DNA of 64,000 bases from Pseudophaeomoniella oleicola (taxonomy: Eukaryota; Ascomycota; Eurotiomycetes; Phaeomoniellales; Phaeomoniellaceae). Below the pieces are notes generated by a model. That model ran no database searches. It was not told where the DNA came from and saw only the letters and a list, made by a program, of their open reading frames with translations. The position numbers and the translations under genes are program-made. This document shows positions 1 through 11,081 of this stretch, piece by piece; the first letter of the stretch is position 1; the number at the start of each line of letters is the position of its first letter. Location of the stretch: positions 930,001 to 994,000 of the forward strand of contig QWDQ01000002.1 in NCBI GenBank assembly GCA_003868215.1. Reading direction: 5' to 3'.

Positions 1-111
1 TGGGCTGCGACTGTTTGACGAAGTCGCCTCCGAACGAGATTCAGGTGAGTTAGATTCGGCCTGGTCCTCATCTGACTCGACGTAATCTTCATAGTCGGCC
101 AGGTCAGACAT
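1..111 (-). CDS. Partial gene, acidic N-terminus of an unrecognised protein
   Basis: The start codon lies at 109-111 on the minus strand, and 37 codons run off the left edge of the window. The visible N-terminus begins MSDLADYEDYVESDEDQ and is rich in Asp, Glu and Ser. That composition is common in nuclear or chromatin-associated proteins but is not diagnostic. No family could be assigned. The gene reads in the same direction as the next four genes. Its 5' leader must lie in the interval up to about 920, which it shares with the 3' UTR of the MFAP1-like gene. An upstream exon cannot be excluded. Confidence 0.55.
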   Translation of the reverse strand, partial: MSDLADYEDYVESDEDQAESNSPESRSEATSSNSRSP

Positions 112-922
112 GATGATGAATTTGCCCGTCTAAGTGTGTCCCGAGAAGCAAGATGAAGCGATAGCTAGGCAAATGCAGAAGTCAACAATGTCCTTGAAAT
201 CAAAACATCCCCCTGTTGAGATCGGACAGAGCAATAGCAATATATACCAACACCCTCCATCGCCTCTACATCAACTCCCTCTAACAAAGAACGACACCGC
301 GTTTCGAACACTTGAAACAAGATCCTCCCATACCAGAACGAACCGGTCATTGCACCGGAGACATCCCAAATCCAAGGATCTCAAGATCACCTCCGCTCCT
401 CCTTTGTCTAGCTCTGAGACATACAGCCTACTTCCCTACCTTAATCATCATTTCCAGAACAAGCAAAGCAAACCGAAGCGACGCGATGCCAGAGTCACCA
501 TCCTCCCCGAGCTACCCTTTCAAGAAGATGCTCATCTTCTTCCTTCTCTTCTCCGTTCACAAGAGACCGAACCATGTCTCAACATCTCCGGACATTGTTG
601 GTTTCTCATGATTTTGATATCGTATGGTCTAGGTATTGATGTTTGATCGTGAGACATTTCCTTTTTCGAAGCAGAGGCACGTAGGCAGAAAGGTCTGCGG
701 ATTTGAATACTTGAAGTAGAGCGAGATTATGCATTGAGTGGGCTCAGGAACCAAGCGTAGAAACATATGAAGTAAGGTAGGGCATTGGGATATTCCAGGT
801 TACAATGCACGAAGAAACAGAGTATGCCACGCATGTGAACGTTATATGGGGGGGGGGGGGAGGGTATCATAGCAAAATCTATATATACATTCATACATAC
901 ATCATCTCATATAAACGGATGA
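112..922. other. Intergenic/UTR interval
   Basis: This 811 bp stretch has overlapping short frames but none that looks coding. It should hold the leader of the partial gene on the left and the 3' UTR of the MFAP1-like gene on the right. The only marked structure is the poly-G run at 848-860. Confidence 0.5.
848..860. repeat. 13-nt poly-G tract
   Basis: This is an uninterrupted run of 13 G on the plus strand, or poly-C on the sense strand of the MFAP1-like gene about 60 nt past its stop. It is probably in that gene's 3' UTR. Homopolymer length may vary or be a sequencing artefact. Confidence 0.8.
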
Positions 923-2548
923 TCAACTCATCCGAACTCTCTTCTCCCGATCCCGATACGAAGGAGGAGACGGACTCCTTTTCTTCCGCCTCGGTGACCT
1001 CGACCGCGAATACGACGGAGATCGGGAATATGATCTTCGTCTTGCACGGTGGCGAGGTGGTCTTCCGTCGTCGTCGTCATTGTCAAAGTCAGAGTCGTAT
1101 GATCGACTTCGTGGTCGTCGAGATGATCTGTAGGAATCATGATCACGATCACGATCACGATCATCTCGCATACCACGTGGGCCTTCAGGGGCACCTTCGA
1201 TCTTCCTGTCTCTCTTCGGACCTAGAGCTCCGGCGTTGGCGCCTGTTGGTCCCCGATCGTCGCGTCTTCTGCTGTCGTCGGGTCGGAACCTGTCATCGTC
1301 GGCTCCCGCGCCCCCAAAGCCACCGTCTCCTTTCCTATCCGAGCGCCCATAATCGGCCCATCGACCTGTGTCCTCTGCCCGTAAGTCTTTGTACTTGGTC
1401 CTGCCTTTTCGTCCCAGTTTCGTCATATCTCTGATTTGCATGTACTCCGGTAGGGCTTCTCTATTCTGGACTTGGTCGACGAATTTGGCTCCCATCAGGT
1501 CTCTCCTTGCGAGTATCTCCTTGGCAACCTCATCGTCCTGGAAGAACGCTCCTTTATGATGGTATCTCTGCAGAAATCCGGCTTTACCGCGACCAGACTC
1601 ACGTTCTTCTTTTTGTGTGGCCAAGAACTCGACGTCTTCCTTCTCTCGCTCTTCAGCTGTGAGATTTCGCCGCCTTTCGATCTCTTCGAGCTCCTTTTCC
1701 CGCTCCTCGATGACCTCTCTATCACGTTTCAGACGCTTCAGCTCTCTCAGTTTCCATGCCGCCAATTCGGCTTCTGGATCTAGACCATCTGTATCATCAA
1801 CCATGTCTTCAGGTGCAACATCGTCATCGTCATCCCATGACTTCTTTCCTTGAGCTCGGGCCATGGCGTCGCGTTCTAGTTTGTCCTTGATCATCAAGTC
1901 CGCTAGTTCCCGGCGTCGAGCTTCTTCTTCGGTCAGCCCTTCGCCCGTTGGCGCCGGTGTAGTGGTCTCCCTTCCGCTTGATGGAGCTGGCTGTGGTTGA
2001 GGAGTTGTTGATGCCGCAGGGGAGGCAGTCTTCCCATTTCGATCGGACTTCTTTATAAAAGTCGGTCGCAGTAGCTTCCGCTGTGGTACTTCTTCCTCAG
2101 AAGAGCTCTCTTCCTCTTCGGATGACTCTTCTTCCTCGCTCTCCTCGTCTTCTTCAGACTCTTCCTTCGCTTGTGGTGGCCCCACTCCCTTGAGGCCCGG
2201 CCGTGCAGTTGGCGCTGTTACAGATCCCTCAGGTATCGCTGCTGCTGGAGCTGGTCCCTCATCCTCTTCCTCGGTGACAAAGCCTTCCTCATCGCTAACC
2301 TCATCTGCAGGGGGAGGTTTCGGCTTCGGTATGGCCTTCGAAGCTGGAAAGCTTGTGGCAGTAGGTCTTGGCGGTTCGGGTTTCTTTTTAGGCACCTCCT
2401 CCTGAACCTCGTCCTCTTCTTCCTCCTCACTGTCCGAGGGCTCTTCTGCTACGGCTTTTCCTGGACGATATCTCTTGACAGGGCGCGCAGGATTGGCAGT
2501 CATGCGAGACTGCCCGGGCACACCGGCACGTGGGAATGGAGGAGGCAT
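923..2548 (-). CDS. MFAP1-like spliceosomal protein
   Basis: This is a single-exon gene of 541 aa. The N-terminal 200 residues are low-complexity and acidic (long Glu/Ser/Asp runs). Residues of about 205-400 match the MFAP1 C-terminal domain: a charged helical stretch (TEEEARRRELADLMIKDKL), a long Lys/Glu coiled coil, then the conserved FLQRYHHKGAFFQ and REALPEYMQ-type segments. The tail is an Arg/Ser/Asp-rich region with SYSRSPSYSRSRS repeats, typical of splicing factors. A run of GATCAC hexamers encodes alternating Asp/Arg near the end. MFAP1 proteins belong to the spliceosomal B complex near the U4/U6.U5 tri-snRNP. The start at 2548 is the first Met of the open frame, with another Met 15 codons in. 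The family call is firm; the exact role here is inferred. Confidence 0.88.
   Translation of the reverse strand: MPPPFPRAGVPGQSRMTANPARPVKRYRPGKAVAEEPSDSEEEEEDEVQEEVPKKKPEPPRPTATSFPASKAIPKPKPPPADEVSDEEGFVTEEEDEGPAPAAAIPEGSVTAPTARPGLKGVGPPQAKEESEEDEESEEEESSEEEESSSEEEVPQRKLLRPTFIKKSDRNGKTASPAASTTPQPQPAPSSGRETTTPAPTGEGLTEEEARRRELADLMIKDKLERDAMARAQGKKSWDDDDDVAPEDMVDDTDGLDPEAELAAWKLRELKRLKRDREVIEEREKELEEIERRRNLTAEEREKEDVEFLATQKEERESGRGKAGFLQRYHHKGAFFQDDEVAKEILARRDLMGAKFVDQVQNREALPEYMQIRDMTKLGRKGRTKYKDLRAEDTGRWADYGRSDRKGDGGFGGAGADDDRFRPDDSRRRDDRGPTGANAGALGPKRDRKIEGAPEGPRGMRDDRDRDRDHDSYRSSRRPRSRSYDSDFDNDDDDGRPPRHRARRRSYSRSPSYSRSRSPRRKKRSPSPPSYRDREKRVRMS
1137..1163. repeat. GATCAC hexanucleotide microsatellite in coding sequence
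   Basis: About four tandem copies of a 6-bp unit lie inside the MFAP1-like gene. They are in frame and encode a DRDRDRD run in the charged tail, so length changes would not shift the frame. Confidence 0.75.
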
Positions 2549-3422
2549 GGCCGTTGCCGTTCACGTAGGTTCGTAGAGAGTGTGGAAACTGTGAAGACCG
2601 AGTGACCGTGATCTGTCTTATTGAGGCCACAAAGAGGGCTGGGCGGCGGATCGCGAAGAGATAATGGATGAATGTCGAGTGTTCTCTAGAGCCGCGTCGA
2701 CATCTTGGGGTTCATTCAGATAACACAGATACAGAATGTAGTACCAGGCCACTTCAAATGTCAGGAAGTATATTCACTGCAGAAACATCCCAGGACGTGA
2801 TCTGCTGGCCAGGACTTAGAACACTGGAGATGCAAATTTCACGGTGAAGGCTTCTTGCCAGAGACGCATAAATTGCGGACCCCGGAGTGACCCCCGAAAG
2901 ACGGATTATCGATACAGTAATTATTACATTCCTGTATCAAAATATTATACTGCCGTAGATACTGGGTACAGGTACCTAGGGTACCTTCTGAATATCTCCC
3001 GGTTTCTACTATACACCTGGTACTTAACACAGAACAGTTATGAGGCTATACACCATGTAGCATCCAATGATGATCGTCATTTGGAAGACTGCGATGAAAC
3101 AATACACCAGAAATGAGCCTTTCGCAACCTCGGGACAGTCGGACTTGCTGCGAGACTGATGTTGGTTGATGGAACTGCCACCGGAGACTGCAACAGCTCT
3201 CATGGTGAGGAATCTCACAGATTCCAAACCTCCCAATATCTACCTAATGTATATACCCCGGCTAGCGATAAGCGACCAACAGGCTCATCATTCAGAATGG
3301 GTATGAACCGCACAGCTGGGTACCAAAGAACGCTGTCCATGTGTAGTGCAGCCTAGTTAACGATACGTAATACCTAGCCTTCTCATCTTTGTTTTCGATC
3401 TCTGTTCGCTCTTTCATCGTCT
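2549..3422. other. Intergenic interval
   Basis: This 874 bp stretch carries the promoter/leader of the MFAP1-like gene on the left and the 3' region of the RhoGAP-like gene on the right. No convincing frame was found. It holds a near-palindromic GGTACCTAGGGTACC at 2971-2985 and a small stem (GATACAG at 2911-2917 with CTGTATC at 2932-2938). Confidence 0.5.
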
Positions 3423-5264
3423 CTAGCCCTTTCGTATCTCCTCAAGCTTTGGGGATAGGTCCTGGAGCTCTCTCATCTCTTTGAGGATAGACGCCCACAT
3501 CTTGAGCAATGCTGCTGCCACATACTGGCATGCCCCTAGTTTTATGTCTCTGACAGAATCTTTTGGTGCAAGGCCTAGCATTTTCCTCCACGTTCTTTTG
3601 AAGGGACCTGGTCTCTTGCATCTTGCAATCTCAATATCAGAGAGCTCAATCTCATCCAGTTTCTTGTTGAGCATCACCGGTGCAATGGCGTGAGCCATCA
3701 GGTCTGCATCGCCATCCGTTCTGTCCAGGTCATGCATTAGACCAAACAGAGCGCAGACGAGATGCAGTTGAAGTACATCAGATATCTCTGCAAGGACTTT
3801 TGCAATGAATCGAGCTAGCGGAATACTCTTGAGGTCGTCAAGGTCACAACGCCCGTTATGCCAGTTCTGTAGAGCAAGATAGATTGCATTGAATACAGTC
3901 ACACAACCAATGATACCCTTCGGAAGATCTGAAAGCATTCTGATCAGGGCTACCCAGACTTCGGCTGGGCGATCCTTCTCTTCGAATTTTGATAGGCCCT
4001 CGCTCCGAGGAAAGCGATCTCCCGCGACTGTTTCCAGGACCATTTCACCTTCTTGGACGCTCCTCATCAAGTCCGTGAACGCTGAGCAGTATGCTGTGAC
4101 CAGTTTCTGATTTACCGCGGATGTGATCATTCTTGTTGCAGATACGTCTCCATGAGTCAGCACCGTATTCGTATAGGAACACAATCACTCACCCGAATGG
4201 ATCAAATAATTGAGAGGCCGAGCATAGCAGATGGGGAGACCCAGCGTCACTGGACATAAAGGCCCAGGTAAGTCCACAAGATCAACACCGAGCTTTCTTA
4301 CTAGGTCCTTGACCCCTTGGCCTTTGAAGGCATGATCTTTGTTCGTGATCTGGAGACTTGGTATACTAGGAGTTTGCATCAAGCTGACTACGTTTTTGGA
4401 AGAACGCGGTAATCTGCTTGGGAGAGTTTTACTTTCGATCCTCAGAACAGGGCATGTCGCAGACGATCGGAGACGATTCTGAGATTGGATGTGTGCTGTT
4501 ATAACAGCGGGCGGCTCATTGTGTAGATTCTTGCTTGTTCCCTTAGGTTCCTCTTGTGAACAGCCAAGGAGGATATCAACCTCTCGTTCGTTGTCCTTGT
4601 CCTTGTCTTGGGGGCCTTGAGTGGCACACTCGAGAAGATTATGCCCTCCTTCTGGATTGCTGTTATTCACATCATGTACTGGGGTCAAACTTTCCTGCAC
4701 AACTGGCAGACATGTTTCGATGTGTCGCTCAGATGGCAGCTGGTCACATCCGCCATCGTGGTGATAGTATGGTATGCTGTGTCGGCGGAGAACTCTCTCT
4801 AGTATAGCTAGGTCCTTTGAGTGAACAATCACAGAACCAGGAGTATTACCATACGAGAAGCTGGGGTGATGGATCTCAACGGTAGAGGCACTGCATGATG
4901 ATGTTCGACTTCTGAAGGGGTCGCTATCAACTATGGTACCAATTTCTGAGGACCTTGTGTCGGAGCTCGAAGTTCTTGTCCTTTCGCGATTTCGACCCTT
5001 TACTTTTGACTCGACTTGGAGGAGGTTGAAAGCAATCTGAAGATCTTCAGCGCCAGGGAGAGAATGCCTATCTGAGGCCCTTGAAGACGGTATGCGAGTG
5101 CGGTTGGGTATGATGCAGCTGTCTAAAGATGACCATTGTTCTAGGCGTCGTATCCTCTCATCAAAGTTGAGTCCTTCGACAGAATCTGAAGTGGAGAGGC
5201 GTCGTCGCTCCGCAATAGCCATGTTGATATATATGACTGCAATTGATGCATATATGAAAGCCAC
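3423..5264 (-). CDS. Hypothetical protein with weak RhoGAP-like C-terminal region
   Basis: Two exons (5264-4193 and 4147-3423) are joined by a 45-nt intron with donor GTGAGT and a GCTGAC branch-like site. The product is 598 aa from the Met at 5264. An in-frame Met at 5222 (CAACATGG context) is a likely better start because the extra 14 residues are hydrophobic and look like leader. Residues of about 20-300 are Ser-rich and low-complexity. The C-terminal 280 residues have a helical pattern recalling RhoGAP folds: a GLPICYARPLNYLIHS segment, an LQLHLVCALFGLMHDL helix, then DADLMAHAIAPVMLNK, where RhoGAPs carry the conserved N..A..F.P motif. No GxFR arginine-finger loop is visible, so GAP activity is doubtful. 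It could instead be an unrelated helical family. Confidence 0.6.
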
Positions 5265-5667
5265 CGCTGAAGATGAATGTAAAGATCATGAGTGATAAGA
5301 ATTGCTAGCAAGAAACAGAAATATGAGGAGATATGAGTGTTGCTCATGCAGGGAAGGTACGCAATGTCACCCAAAGTGCGCTGGCCGAGGAATGCGCGAC
5401 GGAGTGGTCGGCGAAGATATAGGAGTCAAGAAGAGGCCCATCACATGATGTCTAGCCATGACCCGAATACTCCTGCATCAGCCAGGTAATTCAAAATCAA
5501 TTGCTGTAGAAGATGACTGCGTTCTATGCAAATTAAAATCCCACCTGATTTGGCAGATAGTCCATATCCATGCGTTTACCCCCAATTACCCATCTTTTCG
5601 TTCCTCCAGGGGTATCCGATCAACCCTGTCATGGTGCCTAAAACGCCGTTGCTATGCTAAATGTTTC
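5265..5667. other. Intergenic interval
   Basis: This 403 bp lies between the RhoGAP-like gene start and the SNF4 stop, both on the minus strand. It should hold the SNF4 3' UTR and the downstream gene's promoter. Nothing distinctive was seen. Confidence 0.5.
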
Positions 5668-7183
5668 TCAAAGCGCACCGTGGTCATGCTCGCCTTCGAG
5701 CAAAATGTAAGCAAGAATATCGCTCAAGGAGAGAACTCCCTTGAGGTTGTTGTTGTCATCCACCACCACCAGTCTGTGAACCCGTGATCTGCGTATCGTT
5801 TCGAAAATCGTATCTAGACCATCATCCAATGTGCAAGTGTATATACCAGGATAGTCCTACATTCATCAGTCCTAAATCTTGTACCGGAACGTTGCGAATC
5901 CTTACCGCTGATCTCTTCAGAAGCGCTTCACCAACACTCAATTGCAGTGTCTCGTAATCATTGCCTTTGATCAACGTGATCACGTCTACGGCTTCGAAAA
6001 CATTTAACACAACACCTGATTGCATTAGCCAACTGAGAACATTGATGAGGAGAGTCTGGCTGACCTTCTGAGGTGACAATGGGTACACTTGAGATGCTGC
6101 GCTTGACCATCATGTGTATCATTTCAATCACCAGCGTGTCCATCGAAGCTGTAGCAACACTTTCGCCATAAGTCCCCAATTTGAGAATGCGTAAAGGTTT
6201 TCGGAGCTTCTGCGTCTCCGAAACGTTGACAGCAATGAACTTTAAGATCCTATACTGTGTAACGACGTTGACTACGGTTGCTCTGCCCGTTTGATCATCA
6301 TGGCTGATGAGAGGTATCCTCCTCGCTCTTGACTTCAGCATCTTACGGCACGCCTCATACAACGGCTTATCGGGATCGATGGAGACGGTTTCCGGTGGAG
6401 GTACACTGAGCGCACGTTCAACATCTAATGGATGCATTAGCATTGGTCTCACAGGAGTAGATCTGTGGCACACCTCTTAGATTGCTCAGCTTGAACTCAT
6501 TGATATCGGCTAGTGCCTGCGGATTTTGCCAATAGTACTGGATTACATTTATATAGTCGGCGACGGTGAGTAAACCTGCGAACACGGAGGTTGTCGAATC
6601 CCATAACGGCGCCGATACAATGCCTGCGCCAATCAGCATCAACTTGGTGAGTCTTTCCCAATCTGTTTACTTGTTGCTGGCTTACCATTCTGTAGTAGGA
6701 TGTTGAGGCTTTCCTTGACAGTGAGGCCGGTGTCGAATACGATAAGGCGCACACTCAACGGAAGGACATCATAGGTCGTTCGCACCTTGAGGAACTTTCG
6801 TATAGTATGCTGCACAGATCATGTTTTTGTCAGCCTAGTCTATTGTGGCACGTCGGTGGTGTTGGAGTGTATCCATTGCGATGATGAAGCAACATCCCAC
6901 TTGCAAACGTGGGGTGATTGGGGAGATGTGAGTAAGAAATTGCATTTTGGCTTACCAAACCCTCTCGTTCGTCTCGATCTATGGGTCGCTCGGGTTGTGC
7001 GGGGGTTATGGTACGGGAATGAGCCTGTGGACGTGCATGTGGTCGAAGGTAAGACGCTGGTTGAACGTAAGTGGCCTCGTGACCAGGAGGAACGGCCATG
7101 GATGATGTTGGGGTAGGAGGTTGGGACTGAGATTGGCTTGCAGCAGTAGTTGGATGCTTTCCAGTCCTTGCAGGATCAGCCAT
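5668..7183 (-). CDS. snf4: AMP-activated protein kinase gamma subunit (Snf4-like)
   Basis: The regulatory gamma subunit of the SNF1/AMPK complex senses adenine nucleotides and controls carbon and energy responses. There are six exons: 7183-6956, 6809-6686, 6623-6474, 6424-6065, 6015-5906 and 5856-5668, giving 386 aa. Introns are 146, 62, 49, 49 and 49 nt. The first 70 residues are Pro/Gln/Ser-rich, followed by the conserved core. [20 protein letters not shown], then [11 protein letters not shown], then [28 protein letters not shown] and [26 protein letters not shown] match the four CBS repeats of Snf4/PRKAG. The spliced joins restore family sequence exactly (EGL|HTIRKFL, QN|GIVSAP, SEG|VVLNVF). 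The first intron stays open in frame for about 45 codons, but the spliced form gives the conserved helix. This is a very secure call. Confidence 0.95.
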
Positions 7184-7977
7184 ATCAGTAATTCAAAACG
7201 GATGAGAGTGAAAGACCAGTCTCAGCTCCCTCGGAGGGGCCAACATCAGCGACTGAACCTTTTGGACAAGGTGACTAGTCTTATATGATGATGGGTGATA
7301 TTTTTGGATTGGAAAGGATTGGTCTGGGAGGGATGAAGGTCTGATCTGCTGCAGTAGAATCCAAGCTAAGTTAGCATGATCAGATGTCCTCAATTTTCCC
7401 GTGTCGATTTCGTCCCCTAATGTGATCTTTTAGTTTACGTACTTTACGAAGCCCATGGAATGGAATTGGAGGTTGAAGATTGGATGGTGGAGGGTGGAGG
7501 GTGGATGATGGAGGGGAAGCCCTATCTCTCACTTCCCGTCTTGGAGACACTAAAACATTCCGGTGACCTCACTGCCTAAGGAACTTTTACTACGTAGTAT
7601 AATTAATTATAATCCGGGGAAAGGTTTGCTAAAGCCGCCCACACAGCCTCACATATCCTTTACCTAAGATGGCGTGAACGATACCCCTTGAAATGTACAG
7701 GCGAGAGGCATTTATTTACACTGCCATTGCCTCAGGCATAGGAACGAAGGAAGAACAAGTTCCTTTCGCCTTAACTGGTACAGATTTGGGGATGGTGGGA
7801 GAGCCACGCCTGAAGCACTCACCTCATCTGACATATATCAATCTTGTCAGACCTTAGGATCTGGGAAGGATATTGTACAACGATTTGCATTGCTAACGTC
7901 AGGTGGAGGAGTTGGCAGATTCGTCTGTCAACTGGATGTCTAGGAATTCATTGGTACTTTCCAAGCTACTGGTTCTA
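7184..7977. other. Intergenic interval with palindrome and GGTGGAGG-type repeats
   Basis: This 794 bp stretch carries the SNF4 promoter and the MFS 3' UTR. It contains GGTGGAGGGTGGAGGGTGGA-like short tandem repeats near 7482-7513 and a perfect TACTACGTAGTA palindrome at 7588-7599. No coding frame was supported. Confidence 0.5.
7588..7599. repeat. TACTACGTAGTA palindrome
   Basis: This is a perfect 12-bp palindrome in the SNF4 upstream region. It is one of a set of TACGTA-centred palindromes found in several intergenic regions of the window. Confidence 0.7.
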
Positions 7978-9720
7978 TCATATCACTTCCTGAGCAACTC
8001 TTTGGTATCGTCTCCCCCGGACTTGACACAGACCCCAACTCTTGTAACCGACCACAAGGGCCACCAAAGTGGTTATGGCGCACATCTTCAAAGTAGGGTT
8101 GTCAGTACAATGAGAAGAGGAGCAACTTGGTCAATATGAGAGCACATCATGCTCGATGTACTTACCGCGCTGGCATCAAACACCAATGCTCTCCAACGTC
8201 CCCCAGCTTCTAAACCCTTCGAAAACAATGCCGCAGCCGTGGGATCCCCAGCAACACCGCCGAGCTTTTGGATGATCCCAGTCATAGCAAAGAACTGCGA
8301 TTGCATGTTATCAGCATAGGAAGCTGCTCCCAATGATTTCAGGGCCGGCAGAGCTGCTTGTCCGGCCGGGAACAAGAGCGAACCTGTTAGCGAAGTAAGC
8401 AGTATTCAACTCGAGGATTATGCAACCGCCATTCTAGAATCATCCATATGATGGCGCTCTGACAGCTTACGTACCAACAATGAAGCAGCCAGAGTTGATC
8501 CACAAACCTCTAAGCGTGCCAGATAGAGCCAAGATGACGAGGCAGACGGAAGCAATCAGTAGATCAACATTCCCTGTTTCCATTTTGGTAGTTGCATGCA
8601 AGTAGCGGTGACTCAGGGGGAGGAGGACGCCCGAGAATAAAAAGGACATAACTGCCATTGCGGAGGTCAAAAATGATGCCTTTTGCAATGACCAATCGAG
8701 GACTTTGAAGCAATACTGCTTGAAGTGCTCGTCTGCTAGATTAACAGCGACGTAAAGCAGGAATACAATTATCATCAACACCCATGTCCATGTAGTGAAT
8801 ATCGATCGGTAGAAGTTCGTGGAAACTTTGGGCAGTGTATCTGTCATATCAAGGTCACTCTCCTCGGAGACGGTCTTCGGTGAGCTCGGCGTGTCTGTCG
8901 ACTCTCCTGTGGTTCTGGACAAAGTTTCCGGCATGATACTAATGGCTAATATGCATAGCACAATAAATCCGATACCAACCCAGAACGGCAACCATTTGTT
9001 TCTGTCAGACATCCAAGTCCCGAAAGGGGGAGCGATGACGTCTGGAAGGAATGTCAACGACCAGTAGATGCTGAAATATCGAAATCGCTCTGATGGTACG
9101 AGGACGTCCACGAGCATAGCAGTTGTGACACCCTCAAAAACCGCTGTACCACCGCCTAGACGTTTCTTAGTGAGCTAGTGTCAGAAACAAGTTGCTGACA
9201 TACCAATAAACAGCGCAAGGCCACTTAACCAGAGCGCACGCGGGCTAACGTTCAGGTCGAGGGGAACGATGAGGTAGTATACAAAAGGGGCCCAGTAGAC
9301 GTATATCGCTAGACCTACCAAGCATACTAACAGCACTGGCTTCCTGCCCCAGCTGTCTGCTAGTTTGCCGTAGGCCATGGTTGTCAACAAAGCCGGCAAA
9401 ATTGAGAAGAGGTCTCTGAAAGCAAGAATTTTGGCAAGTCTGGTCTGAACTTCGTCCGTGGCGCAGACTGATGCATTATAGTCGCTTGGGAGCTGCGTAG
9501 GATCGCCATATTGTTTGACATATCCATAACAGACGAAATGTTGAGTCAAGCGGAAGACAGGGTATTGGAAACATGAGCCACAGAAATTCAACAAGAAGCC
9601 AGCAAAAATAACGGACGTTGACACTCTGAATTTGTGACTTGAAGTCACGACTTTGGAAGAGCTTGGAGACTGTAACAGCGGCTGATGAGGGGGTTGAAAG
9701 TCATCCTCACAGGCATCCAT
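7978..9720 (-). CDS. Major facilitator superfamily transporter
   Basis: Four exons (9720-9204, 9155-8475, 8383-8166, 8085-7978) give 507 aa, with introns of 48, 91 and 80 nt. The protein is strongly hydrophobic with roughly 12 membrane segments. GKLADSWGRKPVL near residue 117 is the MFS loop 2-3 motif A, and IGGGTAVFEGVTTAML restores a helix across intron 1. The central loop (about residues 275-305) is Ser/Thr/Pro-rich and cytoplasmic, as in fungal MFS permeases. The last exon adds one helix (TTLVALVVGY) and a basic tail. Met at 9720 (MDACEDDFQ) was chosen because the cytoplasmic N-terminus has normal length. The frame stays open to 10107, but that extension does not look coding. Substrate cannot be told; drug or metabolite efflux is a guess. 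Confidence 0.88.
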
Positions 9721-10394
9721 GACTGTAGAGCTCCTGGCCTTGATCTTTATGAAGAAGAACTGTTTCAAGAATGACAGGAAGAGAGAGCCGATTAAGCATT
9801 GATAGGACTCAAGATATGTAAGTGAGTGGTGCCACCTCAATGGGGTATAGAGAAGCCGGACATGGTCTTCATAATCATGCTGAGTTGGAAGTTTGTCAGA
9901 TAGAGCAAGAATACAAAAGTAAGAACAGCCCTGCTGTTGTTGACATCTTCCAAGCGTTATGACGAAGGCTTCGTACGAGGGCGACGTAAGCAGTAAGGAG
10001 GATAGCAAAGTCTCAAGTAAGGTGCATAGCACTTTTGACACCAAGATCTCTATACTTCCCAAGTTTATGGGTAAGCGATACCAATGACCATAGGTGATCC
10101 TTATCAATCATTCTATTAAGCGATGAGCATCTCTTGGGCTTGTGAACAGCCACAGTAGTTACAGCCACAATTCTGAGTAACGTGTACGCGCACGCGATGA
10201 AATGTACGCGTGTGAGAACAGACAAAGGAATCTTCATACGATATCTCCTATGAGGAACTCGAGAGCCTGATTCCGTCCATCGATGGTTCCTACCTACCTC
10301 AAGATGCAGTTGTACGAGGTGATCCAGTAGTAATGTATTTAGACAAGATGTCTTTTGTATACATCAACTCATCAAGTCGAATTTGGACAAGTAG

Positions 10395-10464
10395 AGAAAT
10401 ATTACAGGAATAAAATAGGTATACGTATTATACCTAGGTATATTATTCCTGTAATGATATTTCT
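10395..10464. repeat. 70-bp imperfect inverted repeat (hairpin)
   Basis: The left arm at 10395-10412 (AGAAATATTACAGGAATA) pairs with the right arm at 10444-10464 (TATTCCTGTAATGATATTTCT) with one 3-nt bulge. Between them, AGGTATA at 10417-10423 can pair with TATACCT at 10429-10435, and TATACCTAGGTATA at 10429-10442 is itself a palindrome. The DNA could extrude as a cruciform or be a very short MITE-like remnant. No target-site duplication was identified. Confidence 0.65.
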
Positions 10465-10545
10465 AACTTTAAGTTAACGGTAGCTAGCGGCCCCGACCTC
10501 CTATTTTTCCTAAGGATTCCCATTCCCGCCCAGCCCAGGGATAAC

Positions 10546-10575
10546 TCCAATCCACTCCAATCCAGTCCAATCCAC
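10546..10575. repeat. Three tandem copies of a 10-bp unit (TCCAATCCAC)
   Basis: Three near-identical 10-bp units lie upstream of BUD14, each containing a CCAAT pentamer. They could be a CCAAT-box array or a simple minisatellite. Confidence 0.7.
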
Positions 10576-11081
10576 TCTGGTACCTTGATTATAACTTCCT
10601 CCCCCCCAAAAGGATAGGGGACAGATGCAAGCAAAAGCCACAGGGTAGGATGTGCTTGCGACTTCTATTTGCATTACATTTCCGTCACCATCACACGACA
10701 AACCTGTCGATATCGCCATTCGTTTCCCACTGATTCCTGCTAGTGAGTCTGCACAGAGTAGCTGGTTGCGGGTGCTGGGCACTGATACGACATTAAGACA
10801 TCCTTGCTCTCGCTATCTCCGCTCATTCGTTTCAGAAATATCCGGTCGCAAATTTCACCTTCAAATCATGTTTTGTTGACGAGACTGCGCCGCTGCGCCT
10901 TTCCCATTCTCTTCCCCGAATATCACAAACCTAGATTACGCAACCGATTTGCAGAGCGCCGCAACGACCTGAACAGAAGCGGCGGTCTGAGAGCTCGATG
11001 AGTACGGTATCGTGGGCGAGCTTGCTGGTCGAATCTCCTTTTTAGTAACGCGTGTGCTCCACGGACAACGAGGTCATTACG

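Larger units (their letters stand above)
9721..11081. other. Divergent intergenic region (MFS / BUD14)
   Basis: This 1.36 kb region lies between two divergently transcribed genes and should hold both promoters. It contains an imperfect inverted repeat at 10395-10464, a perfect TATACCTAGGTATA palindrome at 10429-10442 and a 3 x 10-bp tandem repeat at 10546-10575. Open frames here are short and lack family signal. Confidence 0.55.

Noticed and set aside
805-1434. Plus-strand open frame of about 209 codons opposite the MFAP1-like gene
   Set aside because: It is an antisense shadow of the MFAP1-like C-terminus; its composition follows the repeats of the real gene and it has no family signal.
9721-10107. 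In-frame N-terminal extension of the MFS transporter by about 129 residues
   Set aside because: The extension has no family similarity and would place an unusual hydrophobic, Cys-rich segment ahead of a normal cytoplasmic N-terminus. The Met at 9720 gives the expected length.
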